A stretch of 64,000 bases of DNA from an uncultured Sphingomonadaceae bacterium (GCA_947497315.1 CANMFX010000001.1:1116001-1180000); one strand, 5' to 3'. Positions 33,753 through 41,532 are shown, numbered from the stretch's first letter. Numbers and translations are program-made. The notes: generated by a model from the letters alone, not told the origin.

Positions 33753-34559
33753 TCAGCCGCGGAAATTTTGGCTCGTCACATCCGAAGCTCTCTCGGCACC
33801 TTTAATCGTGCAACTGGCCTGCATCCAACGCAGGTTTAGGCCGACACGGCTGGCATTGATATCGGCCCAGCTATAGCTGACGGCGCTATCCGGCTTATCG
33901 GGCTTGTGGACATAAAGAACCATGCTAGGCCGGTTGGTGCTGGGTTTCGGCCAATAGACGGCGCGCATGCGGAGAATCAACGGTTCTGCTCCGCTCTCTC
34001 CCCCGCCGACCATGACCCGTCCGCCCTGATCATGCAGGTTTAGTTTTTGGACGAACAGCCAGTCCGGGCTGCCATCTGCCTTGGGTTCAGTCTTCTTCGC
34101 TGCGGCCCAGCATTCGACTGGGCGGGCGCGTTTCAACCGGGTTTCGGTGCCATCGGCAAAGCGCAGTTTTAATCCGTCGGCATCCACGCCGGTAATCTGA
34201 TAATCTTGGTTACAAAGTTTTCTGTTTTGCACTGCGCTATATGTCCAACCCGCATCCGTGCGATCCAAATTGCGGGTACATCCACCCAATGTCAGGCTGT
34301 CTCGCTCTACACCTACGGCTGCATATCCCTTTAAAGGTGTCGCAACCGCTTTGCTGAATGCATCTGTCCGGGTGACGATCAGATCATCGCCTTGCTTCTC
34401 AATTTTCAGTGCAATCCATGGCGGTGGAGTCCGGCCCGCATCCTTTTCAAAATAGGCCTGCTCTTCATTTGTATAAACACCAAGCAATTGCTGATCCAGC
34501 ATCATACTATTTTGTGATCCGGCAGCGAGTGCCAGAGCGGAGAGGCTGGTGAGAAGCAT
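33753..34559 (-). CDS. Secreted protein of unknown function, weakly CpcT/CpeT-like
   Basis: A 268-residue exported protein. Start ATG 34559 follows AAAGGACC; the track start at 34592 is again the operator read as MSGQI. After the signal (LLTSLSALALAAGS) the mature part begins LLGVYTNEEQAYFEKDAG, and a central segment reads LGGCTRNLDRTDAGWTY, then LCNQDYQITGVDADGLKLRF. This order faintly recalls the CpcT/CpeT calycin fold (bilin lyases), but the similarity is from memory and weak. A unique C-terminal half (MRAVYWPKPSTNRPSMVLYV) has no match I know. One perfect operator lies 21 bp upstream. Confidence 0.6.
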   Translation of the reverse strand: MLLTSLSALALAAGSQNSMMLDQQLLGVYTNEEQAYFEKDAGRTPPPWIALKIEKQGDDLIVTRTDAFSKAVATPLKGYAAVGVERDSLTLGGCTRNLDRTDAGWTYSAVQNRKLCNQDYQITGVDADGLKLRFADGTETRLKRARPVECWAAAKKTEPKADGSPDWLFVQKLNLHDQGGRVMVGGGESGAEPLILRMRAVYWPKPSTNRPSMVLYVHKPDKPDSAVSYSWADINASRVGLNLRWMQASCTIKGAERASDVTSQNFRG

Positions 34560-34580
34560 AGGTACGGTCCTTTGTAAAAT

Positions 34581-34592
34581 TTGTCCGGACAA
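34581..34592. promoter_or_regulatory. Operator site 9 (TTGTCCGGACAA, perfect)
   Basis: Perfect palindrome AAATTTGTCCGGACAATTTA, 21 bp upstream of the secreted gene's ATG, with the ribosome site AAAGGA between. It is the rightmost copy; none occurs upstream of genes beyond this point. Confidence 0.78.
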
Positions 34593-34623
34593 TTTAGCAG
34601 CAATTGCGCAGGACGCAACAGCG

Positions 34624-35100
34624 TTAGGCCATTGAGGTTACCCCTCGCTTGGCAGCCAGTTCGAACAGACCGCGATCACCCATTTCCCATGTCACATTGA
34701 GTTGGGTCTTGTGGATCAGCCAGCCATTACCGTTCCGCTCCAGTTCGTGCACATAATAGCCGCCGATACTATGCATTTGCCGGTCGTCACTAACAACAAG
34801 ATGGTGATGGGCGGCCATATAACAGGTACAGGTGGCGCTATCGCCGTCGAGGGTGATGACAAAATTTGTCAGCACATGCTGGGTGGCATCAAACGGCTCC
34901 AGCGTCGCTCGAACACCGGCGACCCAGTCGTCGGCTGGCATGGTGCTGGCTGGATCGCCCGACCAACTGGAGAAATCCAGTCTGACCTCATCTGCGAAGA
35001 TGGAGCGGTATAGATCCCATTGGTGCCGGTCGATACCCGTGGCATATTTCAGCACATGGTCGGTAATGGTCGCCCGGTCGATCAAGTCATCATGTGTCAT
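34624..35100 (-). CDS. SnoaL/NTF2-fold protein
   Basis: A 158-residue NTF2-fold protein of the SnoaL-like group found beside ring-hydroxylating and hydratase enzymes. Visible: LIDRATITDHVLKYATGIDRHQWDLYRSIFADEVRLDF, then HVLTNFVITLDGDSATCTCYMAAHH and GGYYVHELERNGNGWLIHKTQL. Start ATG 35100 has GGAG at good spacing; the TTG at 35112 in the track is less likely. It is twelve bases after the epimerase-like gene and forms a two-gene unit with it. It may act as a cyclase, dehydratase or small-molecule-binding protein. Confidence 0.8.
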   Translation of the reverse strand: MTHDDLIDRATITDHVLKYATGIDRHQWDLYRSIFADEVRLDFSSWSGDPASTMPADDWVAGVRATLEPFDATQHVLTNFVITLDGDSATCTCYMAAHHHLVVSDDRQMHSIGGYYVHELERNGNGWLIHKTQLNVTWEMGDRGLFELAAKRGVTSMA

Positions 35101-35112
35101 TTTCGTCTCCAA

Positions 35113-35910
35113 TCACGCGAGCAACGCCTTGCTTGCTGATATTGCTTCAAGCGCCCATTTTTCCGCGTCAAAATGTTGTCCGGGCGCATAGTGGGGCACT
35201 TCAATGTCAAGATCGACATGATCTCCCAAAAGATCAATTAGTGCGCTGAGCGGAAACATGCCCTCACCAGGGATCATCCGGTTCATCGCTTCCTCAACAT
35301 AGTCATCGGATTTTCGAAAATGCGGGCCATCGCATATCTGGGCATAGCCGATGATCCGGGGATCAACGGCTTTGAGTTGTTCCAACGTTCCACCTGTCCG
35401 GAACAAATGCAGGGCGTCGATGGCGATTCTCAGATTGGTTTGGTTCATTGCCTCATGCAGTTTCACCGCTTTATCAAGACTGTCGCAGCCTTTCGCAAAG
35501 CCGGTAAACTCCAGGCCAATTTCCAGTCCCAAGCCCCGCGCCGTTTCACAAAGCGCGCCCAGTTGATCAGCGATGCGGGTGGAATCCGTTTCATGGATAT
35601 GGGTGACGGCACGTTTGGCGCCCAATTTCGCAGCCAGCTCCAGCGCTCCGGTATATTCGATGGCATCAATCTCAGGCATGACCGGGAAATATTCGGCGTT
35701 GACGATAGAAACACCATGATCGGTGAGGAGGGATTGAAATTCTTCTGGATCACCGGCTGCTACAACCGGAAACATATTCTCACCGGCCTCTGTTTTAGGA
35801 GAGCTGGTAAACAGACAGATTTTCTTCAGACCCGCTTCTGCCGCGAACAGGACAAGTCCCGCCGGGCCACCTTGTGTCATTGTAATTTGATGGAGAGCCA
35901 AGTCGCGCAT
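35113..35910 (-). CDS. Xylose isomerase-like TIM-barrel protein (sugar phosphate isomerase/epimerase family)
   Basis: A 265-residue TIM-barrel protein of the AP endonuclease 2 / xylose isomerase-like superfamily. Candidate metal ligands are visible in order: HIHETDSTR, LEIGLEFTGF, RIAIDALHLF, CDGPHFRKSDD, MIPGEGMFPL and DIEVPHYAPG. Relatives include hydroxypyruvate isomerase, 3-dehydroshikimate dehydratase and various epimerases; the exact reaction is open. It is upstream of the SnoaL-like gene and divergent from the acyl-CoA ligase at 36070 across 159 bp. No TTGTCCGGACAA copy lies in that gap, so this pair is probably outside the regulon. Confidence 0.82.
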   Translation of the reverse strand: MRDLALHQITMTQGGPAGLVLFAAEAGLKKICLFTSSPKTEAGENMFPVVAAGDPEEFQSLLTDHGVSIVNAEYFPVMPEIDAIEYTGALELAAKLGAKRAVTHIHETDSTRIADQLGALCETARGLGLEIGLEFTGFAKGCDSLDKAVKLHEAMNQTNLRIAIDALHLFRTGGTLEQLKAVDPRIIGYAQICDGPHFRKSDDYVEEAMNRMIPGEGMFPLSALIDLLGDHVDLDIEVPHYAPGQHFDAEKWALEAISASKALLA

Positions 35911-36069
35911 GATCCAAATTTAGCCCAATCCGCCATTATTGCACCTATGAATTTGGTGCACGGTGGCTCATCGGGCTAGTCAATATGCTAGGCTGTCTCC
36001 ACGGCTGTCGCGATTAGATAGAGAGAGAAGAATCGACCACAACAAGGTCACTAAAGACAGGACAGGACC

Positions 36070-37650
36070 ATGCTGAAAGAAGATATTGTCACTATCGCGG
36101 ACGTGATCCGGCAACAGGCCAAGGATCAGGGTGATGGTCTGGTGTTCACCTTTGAAGGGGACGAGATGACCTATGCCCAACTGGACGCTGGTAGCAGCCG
36201 GGCCGCCAACGGGCTGACTTCGCTGGGCGCCAAGAAGGGCGACCGGATCGCCTATATGGGTAAAAACTCGCATCTCTATTTCGAGATTCTTCTGGGTGCG
36301 GCGAAGATCGGTGCGGTGATGACGCCGGTCAACTGGCGGCTGGCTGGCCCGGAAGTCACTTACATTGTCAACAATTGTCAGGCCAAAATCCTGTTCATTG
36401 GTCCTGAATTTGTCGATCTCGTGAAACAGATCAGACCGCAGTTCGAGTATGTTGACACCATCTTCTGCTCTGAAGAGGCGACTGAAGAATTTGCCAGCTA
36501 TCCGGAATGGCGTGACGGGTTTTCGGATGTCGATCCGATGGTGCCCTGCGCGCCAGATGACGATGCGCTGCAGCTTTATACATCGGGAACAACCGGCCAC
36601 CCCAAGGGGGCGATCATGACCGGTTATTCGATTTTCGGGGCGCGCTCCAAGCTTACGGATGACGATTTGGCCGACTGGCAGAAATCGCAACCGGGTGAGA
36701 CCATGCTGCTTGCCATGCCCTGTTTTCACATCGGCGGTACTGGGTCCGGGCTAGGCAATATGTATAGCGGCGGTCATGCCATTGTCGTGCGGGAATATGA
36801 TCCGGCACAGGCGCTCGATTTCATAGAGCAATATGGAATAAGCAAGATCTTCATGGTGCCGGCCGCGATCCAGATATTGCTGAATCATCCACGTGTGGGA
36901 GAAGTGGATTTCTCAAAACTCAAATATATCACCTATGGTGCTTCGCCCATTCCGCTCGAAATGATGAAGCAGAGCATAGATATGTTCGGCTGCGAATTTG
37001 TGCAGATGTACGGAATGACCGAGACATCGGGAACAATTGTCGCGCTCCCGCCAGAGGATCATGATCCGAATGGTAACGACAAAATGCGCTCGGTCGGGAA
37101 GCCGCTTCAGGGTGTGGAAGTGAAAATCATAGATGATGAGGGCAACATAGTGGCGGCACGCGAAGTGGGTGAGATTGCCACACGATCTTCGTTCAACATG
37201 AAAGGCTATTGGAACATGGCCGAAGCGACTGCAGCGACTATCGACAGCGACGGCTGGCTGCGCACCGGTGATGCAGGCTATTTTGACGAGGACGGCTATC
37301 TCTACATCCACGACCGGGTGAAGGACATGATCATCTCGGGCGGGGAGAATATCTATCCAGCCGAGGTTGAAAATGCAATCTATGGCCATCCGGCCATTGC
37401 AGACGTGGCGGTCATTGGCGTGCCTGACGAAAAATGGGGCGAGGCCGTGAAAGCCTGTGTCGTATTGAAAGACGGTGCAGAGATGGACGAAGCAGATTTG
37501 ATTGCACATGCCCGGACCAATATTGCCGGCTTCAAATGTCCCAAGTCCGTGGACTTCATCCCGGAGCTACCGCGCAACCCGTCGGGTAAGATCCTGCGCC
37601 GTGAGTTGCGCGCACCCTATTGGGATGGCAAAGACCGGGCGGTTAACTAG
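36070..37650 (+). CDS. Long-chain-type acyl-CoA ligase (AMP-forming)
   Basis: A 526-residue ANL-superfamily ligase of full length. The P-loop-like motif is LYTSGTTGHPKGAIMT, the adenine-binding motif is MYGMTETSGT, the hinge region is LRTGDAGYFDEDGYLYIHDR followed by DMIISGGENIYPAEVE, and the C-terminal catalytic Lys is in RNPSGKILRRELR. It activates a fatty, aromatic or cyclic carboxylic acid via acyl-AMP. It resembles FadD3/FadD-type enzymes used for degradation. AGGAC precedes the ATG. It is followed after 26 bp by a crotonase with a TTG start, so the two likely act in succession. Confidence 0.93.
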   Translation: MLKEDIVTIADVIRQQAKDQGDGLVFTFEGDEMTYAQLDAGSSRAANGLTSLGAKKGDRIAYMGKNSHLYFEILLGAAKIGAVMTPVNWRLAGPEVTYIVNNCQAKILFIGPEFVDLVKQIRPQFEYVDTIFCSEEATEEFASYPEWRDGFSDVDPMVPCAPDDDALQLYTSGTTGHPKGAIMTGYSIFGARSKLTDDDLADWQKSQPGETMLLAMPCFHIGGTGSGLGNMYSGGHAIVVREYDPAQALDFIEQYGISKIFMVPAAIQILLNHPRVGEVDFSKLKYITYGASPIPLEMMKQSIDMFGCEFVQMYGMTETSGTIVALPPEDHDPNGNDKMRSVGKPLQGVEVKIIDDEGNIVAAREVGEIATRSSFNMKGYWNMAEATAATIDSDGWLRTGDAGYFDEDGYLYIHDRVKDMIISGGENIYPAEVENAIYGHPAIADVAVIGVPDEKWGEAVKACVVLKDGAEMDEADLIAHARTNIAGFKCPKSVDFIPELPRNPSGKILRRELRAPYWDGKDRAVN

Positions 37651-37676
37651 ATACTGATGGCCGAGGAGGATTTGCT

Positions 37677-38414
37677 TTGACGGATTGCGTATTACGGGAA
37701 GACCATGACGGATGGTCGATGCTGACGCTCAACAGGCCTGACAAGCTTAATGCACTGACCGTCGAGATGTTTCGCGAATTGCGAAGTCACGTTGCGGACT
37801 TGCGCAAGGATGATGCGATTGGCTGTGTCGTCATTCGTGGTGCAGGCAAGTGTTTTTCCGCCGGACATGATCTGAGCGATATCGCGGAGGGTGAAGAAGT
37901 GCCTTCGCGCGGCTGGCATTCCGAAACTCTTCGTTTGCTGGAAAAGCTTCCGAAACCGGTGATCGCGGCGGTGCACGGCCATTGCTATACCGGTGCGCTG
38001 GAAGTGGCGCTGGCGGCAGATTTCATTCTGGCGGCCGATAGCGCGCGTTTTGGGGATACCCATGCGAAATGGGCATTGACCCCGGTATGGGGCATGAGCC
38101 AGCGCCTGCCGCGCCGGGTCGGTATCGCAACGGCCAAGCGGCTGATGTTTACGGCCGATATGATAGATGCTGAGGAGGCCGTGCGTATCGGTCTGGCGGA
38201 ATATGCCGTGCCGCTCGAGCAATTTGAGGATGAAATTGCTCAGCTGGCACAGAAAATTGTATCGAATTCTGGCTTCTCCCATGCTGCGAACAAGCGGCTC
38301 TTGGAGGCAACTGATGCTGGTCCGCTCGATGCGGGTCTGCAATGGGAAGTGATGGAAACAGAAGGCCATGGTCCCGACATGCATGACCGTATTTCGGCTT
38401 TTACCAAGAAATAG
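37677..38414 (+). CDS. Crotonase-superfamily enoyl-CoA hydratase/isomerase-like protein
   Basis: A 245-residue crotonase-fold protein translated from TTG 37677, selected because AGGAGGA lies at good spacing and no ATG is available nearby. Features are LNRPDKLNALTVEMF, GKCFSAGHDLSDIA (oxyanion loop) and GHCYTGALEVALAADF, where the Glu of the first hydratase site is retained. The second hydratase Glu position reads THAKW, so it is absent. One catalytic Glu is compatible with isomerase or other crotonase reactions. Follows the acyl-CoA ligase. It is convergent with an SDR across an intergenic hairpin. Confidence 0.9.
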   Translation: MTDCVLREDHDGWSMLTLNRPDKLNALTVEMFRELRSHVADLRKDDAIGCVVIRGAGKCFSAGHDLSDIAEGEEVPSRGWHSETLRLLEKLPKPVIAAVHGHCYTGALEVALAADFILAADSARFGDTHAKWALTPVWGMSQRLPRRVGIATAKRLMFTADMIDAEEAVRIGLAEYAVPLEQFEDEIAQLAQKIVSNSGFSHAANKRLLEATDAGPLDAGLQWEVMETEGHGPDMHDRISAFTKK

Positions 38415-38500
38415 CGGTTTAAGGCGGTAACAATATATGTCGCGGGATTACGAGCACCCAATTGGGATGGAAAGGAGCAGGCGGTCAATTAAGATGTTAA

Positions 38501-38523
38501 TCCTCTCCCCTTGAGGGAGAGGA
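38501..38523. repeat. Intergenic hairpin TCCTCTCCC-CTTGA-GGGAGAGGA
   Basis: Perfect nine-bp stem with five-base loop, in the gap between the convergent crotonase and SDR genes. There is no T-run on either side. It may be a dispersed REP-type repeat or act as a bidirectional transcript stabiliser or terminator. Confidence 0.6.
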
Positions 38524-38530
38524 ACGCAGC

Positions 38531-39289
38531 TTAGAATTGAACGCGCTTGGTAAAGCCGCCATCGATAACGAGATGCGCACCGGTGGTGTAGCTTGATGCC
38601 GGGCTCGCGAGGAATACCACGCTGCGTGCGACATCATCGGCACCGCCAAAGTCACCAAGCGCAAAGCCTGCTTTGGTCATCTCGTAAAATTCAGGCATGC
38701 CTGCCTCGATTTGCGACCAGTTGCCGCCCGGGAATTTGATCGGACCTGGGGATACCATGTTGACGCGAATGCCTTTGGGACCGAGCGCTTGGCTGAGCTG
38801 GCTGCCATAGGTGATCAGTGCCGCCTTCATCGCGTTAAACGCTTGCGGTGCCACGAAAGTTTCAAAAGCTGCGGTCGATGACATGAAGATCACGCTGCCG
38901 TCGTCTGATTTTTCTAGATGGGGTTCAAGCACTTCCATCGCTTTGACCGCACCGATAATGTCGGTGTTGAATGTCATGTCCCAATCACCGGTTCCGCCAG
39001 CGCCGGATGAGCTGACGTTGTGGATGAAAATATCACAGCCACCCAGTTCGCCTGCTGCCTTTTCCAGCCATTTGGGATAACCTTCGGCATCGGTCATATC
39101 GAAGGCTTCGGCGAAAACCTTTCCACCATGCGCTTCCAACTCGCTTTTGGCCGCGGCCACTTGCTCGGCATTGCGAGAGAAAAACGCGACATCCGCGCCT
39201 TCTTTGGCGAAATGCTCCAAAGCTGCGCGACCCAGTCCGCGGCTACCGCCGGTGAGAATAACTTTTTTGCCCTTCAGTCCTAAATCCAT
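38531..39289 (-). CDS. SDR-fold protein with Phe in place of the catalytic Tyr
   Basis: A 252-residue SDR. The cofactor motif VILTGGSRGLGRAAL is normal and the C-terminal TTGAHLVIDGGFTKRV is typical. The catalytic motif Tyr-x-x-x-Lys reads FNAMK (in APQAFNAMKAALITY), confirmed from codons TTT AAC GCG ATG AAG, and the NNAG segment is replaced by FIHNVSSSG. Without Tyr, ordinary dehydrogenase chemistry is doubtful. It may work by a different mechanism or bind substrate without turnover. Last of the GST-VOC-ThuA-SDR minus-strand unit. Confidence 0.88.
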   Translation of the reverse strand: MDLGLKGKKVILTGGSRGLGRAALEHFAKEGADVAFFSRNAEQVAAAKSELEAHGGKVFAEAFDMTDAEGYPKWLEKAAGELGGCDIFIHNVSSSGAGGTGDWDMTFNTDIIGAVKAMEVLEPHLEKSDDGSVIFMSSTAAFETFVAPQAFNAMKAALITYGSQLSQALGPKGIRVNMVSPGPIKFPGGNWSQIEAGMPEFYEMTKAGFALGDFGGADDVARSVVFLASPASSYTTGAHLVIDGGFTKRVQF

Positions 39290-39339
39290 TTTGCTCTCCT
39301 TTTAAAAATTGGGGTTTGATTGGCGTCTAAATCTTTCGT

Positions 39340-40128
39340 CTAGAATTTGGCTATTGCTGGCTGACAGCACCATTTGATCCCGCGGCGCAGCAGGTCATAG
39401 ATAATCGGCTGTTGCCAACCGGAACGGTCCACTTCAGGCCACCAATCGAGGACTGGATCCATATCATAATGGCCGCGGCAATGGCCCATGGTCAGATAGA
39501 GCACGGCTCCTTCACCCATCTTGCGAACGTAGAAGACCGGGTGGCGGCTCTTCTTGATATCGCTGTGGACGAAGCCGCTAATATCATCCTCGCCATTATA
39601 TTCCGTGTCGAGCAGCACGTCGATTTCGGCGCGAGTTTCGACCAGATATTGCTCATCAATGGTCTCAAAACTGGGAATCCCCTTGACCAGCGGATGATCC
39701 GGCTGCGCATTGTCGACGGTGAACGGGATGATCGGTGGATGCGATAGAAACCGGCTGCCTAATGTGTCGACGAATGTCGGCATATCGTCCGGTGCATCGA
39801 CCCGGCCATCTTCCAGGAACTTCAATACGCTGTTGGTTCCGTGCAGCGCAAAATATTGACCGCCGCCATTCACGAAATCCTGAATATTTTTCTGCGCCGC
39901 TTCACTGGGGAGTAGATCGCAGGTGTAACTGATCAGGATATCGGCATTTTTGATTGCCTCGATATTTTCATAATCTTCAAAGACCCTCGCACGGATGCGG
40001 TCATCCTCGGCGAGCAGCTTCAATATTTCGAGCCGGGCAAAATCGATATCATGATATTTGCCAGCAGCAACCAATACGCATTTGATCGGTTTCTGGTCGG
40101 GCCGGCGCTCTGGTGGAGTTTCACTCAT
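39340..40128 (-). CDS. ThuA-domain protein
   Basis: A 262-residue ThuA-like (class I glutamine amidotransferase-like fold) protein: KCVLVAAGKYHDIDFARLEILKLL, ADILISYTCDLLPSE, FVNGGGQYFALHGTN, SHPPIIPFTVDNAQPDHPLVKGIPSF and VLYLTMGHCRGHYDMDP. ThuA was named for trehalose utilisation in rhizobia, but the domain is common in unrelated catabolic operons and its reaction is unclear. AGGAAAAG precedes the ATG. It is three bases from the VOC gene stop. Confidence 0.87.
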   Translation of the reverse strand: MSETPPERRPDQKPIKCVLVAAGKYHDIDFARLEILKLLAEDDRIRARVFEDYENIEAIKNADILISYTCDLLPSEAAQKNIQDFVNGGGQYFALHGTNSVLKFLEDGRVDAPDDMPTFVDTLGSRFLSHPPIIPFTVDNAQPDHPLVKGIPSFETIDEQYLVETRAEIDVLLDTEYNGEDDISGFVHSDIKKSRHPVFYVRKMGEGAVLYLTMGHCRGHYDMDPVLDWWPEVDRSGWQQPIIYDLLRRGIKWCCQPAIAKF

Positions 40129-40131
40129 ATT

Positions 40132-40680
40132 CTATTCTTTTCCTATTACCGGATTGGTCACGCCATCCCAATCGAGATGGGCTTGCCGCATGGCCGCAAA
40201 GCCGTCGAGCCCCGCTTGCGGGATTTGCAGATATTCGATGACCGTGCCGGGCCCGCCGCCATAGTCCGCGTAGAAAGCGCCGCCAACGCCGCCGGGCAGG
40301 CTAACTTCCTGAATGATCTCTCCGCCCTTCTTTTCGGTTATCTGCCGTGCCTCTGCCAGATCATCGACGATGATACACAGATGCTGAACCCCTTGCAGAC
40401 CCTTTGCGCGCCAGTCCTTGAACATCGAGGGCGCATCATTGTCGGGCCGGATCATTTCAACTTGCACATCGCCCCAATAGCCAATGGCCATGGAAAACTG
40501 AATGTCTGAAGGCTCACCGCGATATTTGACATTCTCGACCTGCACCCCCTCGGTGTGGAAAAACGGACCAGCGCCCATTTTCTGCGTCCAATAGTCAAGC
40601 GCAGCGTCATAATCTTTCGGCACATAGCTGATCTGCATGATCGTGCCGAGTTTGGCGAGAGTTGCGGGGTTTCCGGTCAT
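40132..40680 (-). CDS. VOC-family protein
   Basis: A 182-residue VOC protein. Start ATG 40680 overlaps the GST stop (ATGA); the track adds thirty codons from the GST gene. The first half begins KLGTIMQISYVPKDYDAALDYWTQKM with a His-rich FFHTEGVQ; the second carries GVQHLCIIVDDLAEARQI and TVIEYLQIP with a Glu at the usual metal position. Could be an epimerase, isomerase or lyase working with GST and Rieske products. Confidence 0.85.
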   Translation of the reverse strand: MTGNPATLAKLGTIMQISYVPKDYDAALDYWTQKMGAGPFFHTEGVQVENVKYRGEPSDIQFSMAIGYWGDVQVEMIRPDNDAPSMFKDWRAKGLQGVQHLCIIVDDLAEARQITEKKGGEIIQEVSLPGGVGGAFYADYGGGPGTVIEYLQIPQAGLDGFAAMRQAHLDWDGVTNPVIGKE

Positions 40681-41306
40681 TCTGCGCCGCGCCAGATCTC
40701 GGCTGAGGGCCGTTCTTCCATCATGGCCGCAAAGCGCGCCAGATTGTCGGTGCCTTCCGGCAATGTCCATCCCACCGTACCGCCAAATTTGATGAAGCAG
40801 AAGGCGACCAGATCAGCGAGTGTTAACTTGCCGTGACAGATATGGTCTTTGTCCCCCAATTGACCATCTAGCCAGATCCAATGCTTGTCGGACATGGCCG
40901 ACAGTTCGGCTGCAGCTTCGGCGCTGACAACATTCATCCGCGGCTCGAACATGGGTCGCCCGCCGCCACCGCGAAAGCCTAGTGTCATCGGAACCGCAAT
41001 TTCCTGATCGATCCGCCGGGCCCAACGCCGGGTTTCCGCGCGCTCTTCGGCGGTCGATCCGATGAGTACGGGATCCGGTTTTGTCTCCTCGAGATACTCG
41101 CAGATCACTGTCGATTCGCTCAGCAATGTCCCATCATCCAGTTCCAGTGTCGGCGTGGTCTGCATGACATTTTTCTGGGCATAATCGTCGCTGCGGTTTT
41201 CGCCGGTGATGATATCAAGATGAATCCGTTCCACCTCAATGCCCTTTTCAACCAGAAACATGCGAACGAGCCGAGGATTGGGACCAAGGCTGGAATAAAG
41301 TTTCAC
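40677..41306 (-). CDS. Glutathione S-transferase
   Basis: A 209-residue cytosolic GST. The thioredoxin-like N-terminal domain begins LYSSLGPNPRLVRMFLVEKG, with Ser/Asn candidates for glutathione activation and the cis-Pro/Ser-binding segment TPTLELDDGTLLSESTVICEYL. The C-terminal helical domain contains LTLADLVAFCFIKF. Start GTG 41306 has AAGGAGAG upstream; the track ORF is 20 codons longer without support. First gene of the minus-strand unit, divergent from the Rieske oxygenase with a GGACCG-AA-CGGTCC repeat between. May conjugate glutathione to, or isomerise, an oxygenation product. Confidence 0.9.
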   Translation of the reverse strand: MKLYSSLGPNPRLVRMFLVEKGIEVERIHLDIITGENRSDDYAQKNVMQTTPTLELDDGTLLSESTVICEYLEETKPDPVLIGSTAEERAETRRWARRIDQEIAVPMTLGFRGGGGRPMFEPRMNVVSAEAAAELSAMSDKHWIWLDGQLGDKDHICHGKLTLADLVAFCFIKFGGTVGWTLPEGTDNLARFAAMMEERPSAEIWRGAE

Positions 41307-41374
41307 GGGTTTGCTCTCCTTTTTTTCGGCAGACTCAAAACCTGCTTCTTGCAGAGCAAGATACACAGGTAAGC

Positions 41375-41388
41375 GGACCGAACGGTCC
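41375..41388. promoter_or_regulatory. Inverted repeat GGACCG-AA-CGGTCC between GST and Rieske genes
   Basis: Perfect six-bp inverted repeat with a two-base centre in the 226-bp divergent gap, 68 bp from the GST start and 144 bp from the Rieske start. The layout resembles operators of TetR-family repressors. No TetR gene is present in the window. Confidence 0.55.
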
Positions 41389-41532
41389 TCTCAAAAGCAC
41401 TAGGTTATATTGCCGGTTTCGCCTTGCAGAAAATTCAACTGAACAAGCATGAGGCTGCCAGATTCACTAGTGGAGTTTGCCAGTTCTTGCGGTAGTCTGA
41501 TCGCAAATAAGTTTAGTTTTCAGGAGAAGATA

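Noticed and set aside
35395-35408. TGTCCGGAACAAAT within the TIM-barrel gene
   Set aside because: Has an extra A that breaks the dyad and lies within a coding region.
41449-41532. 28-codon N-terminal extension of the Rieske ORF
   Set aside because: No ribosome site before it; ATG 41533 has CAGGAGA and gives a standard N-terminus.
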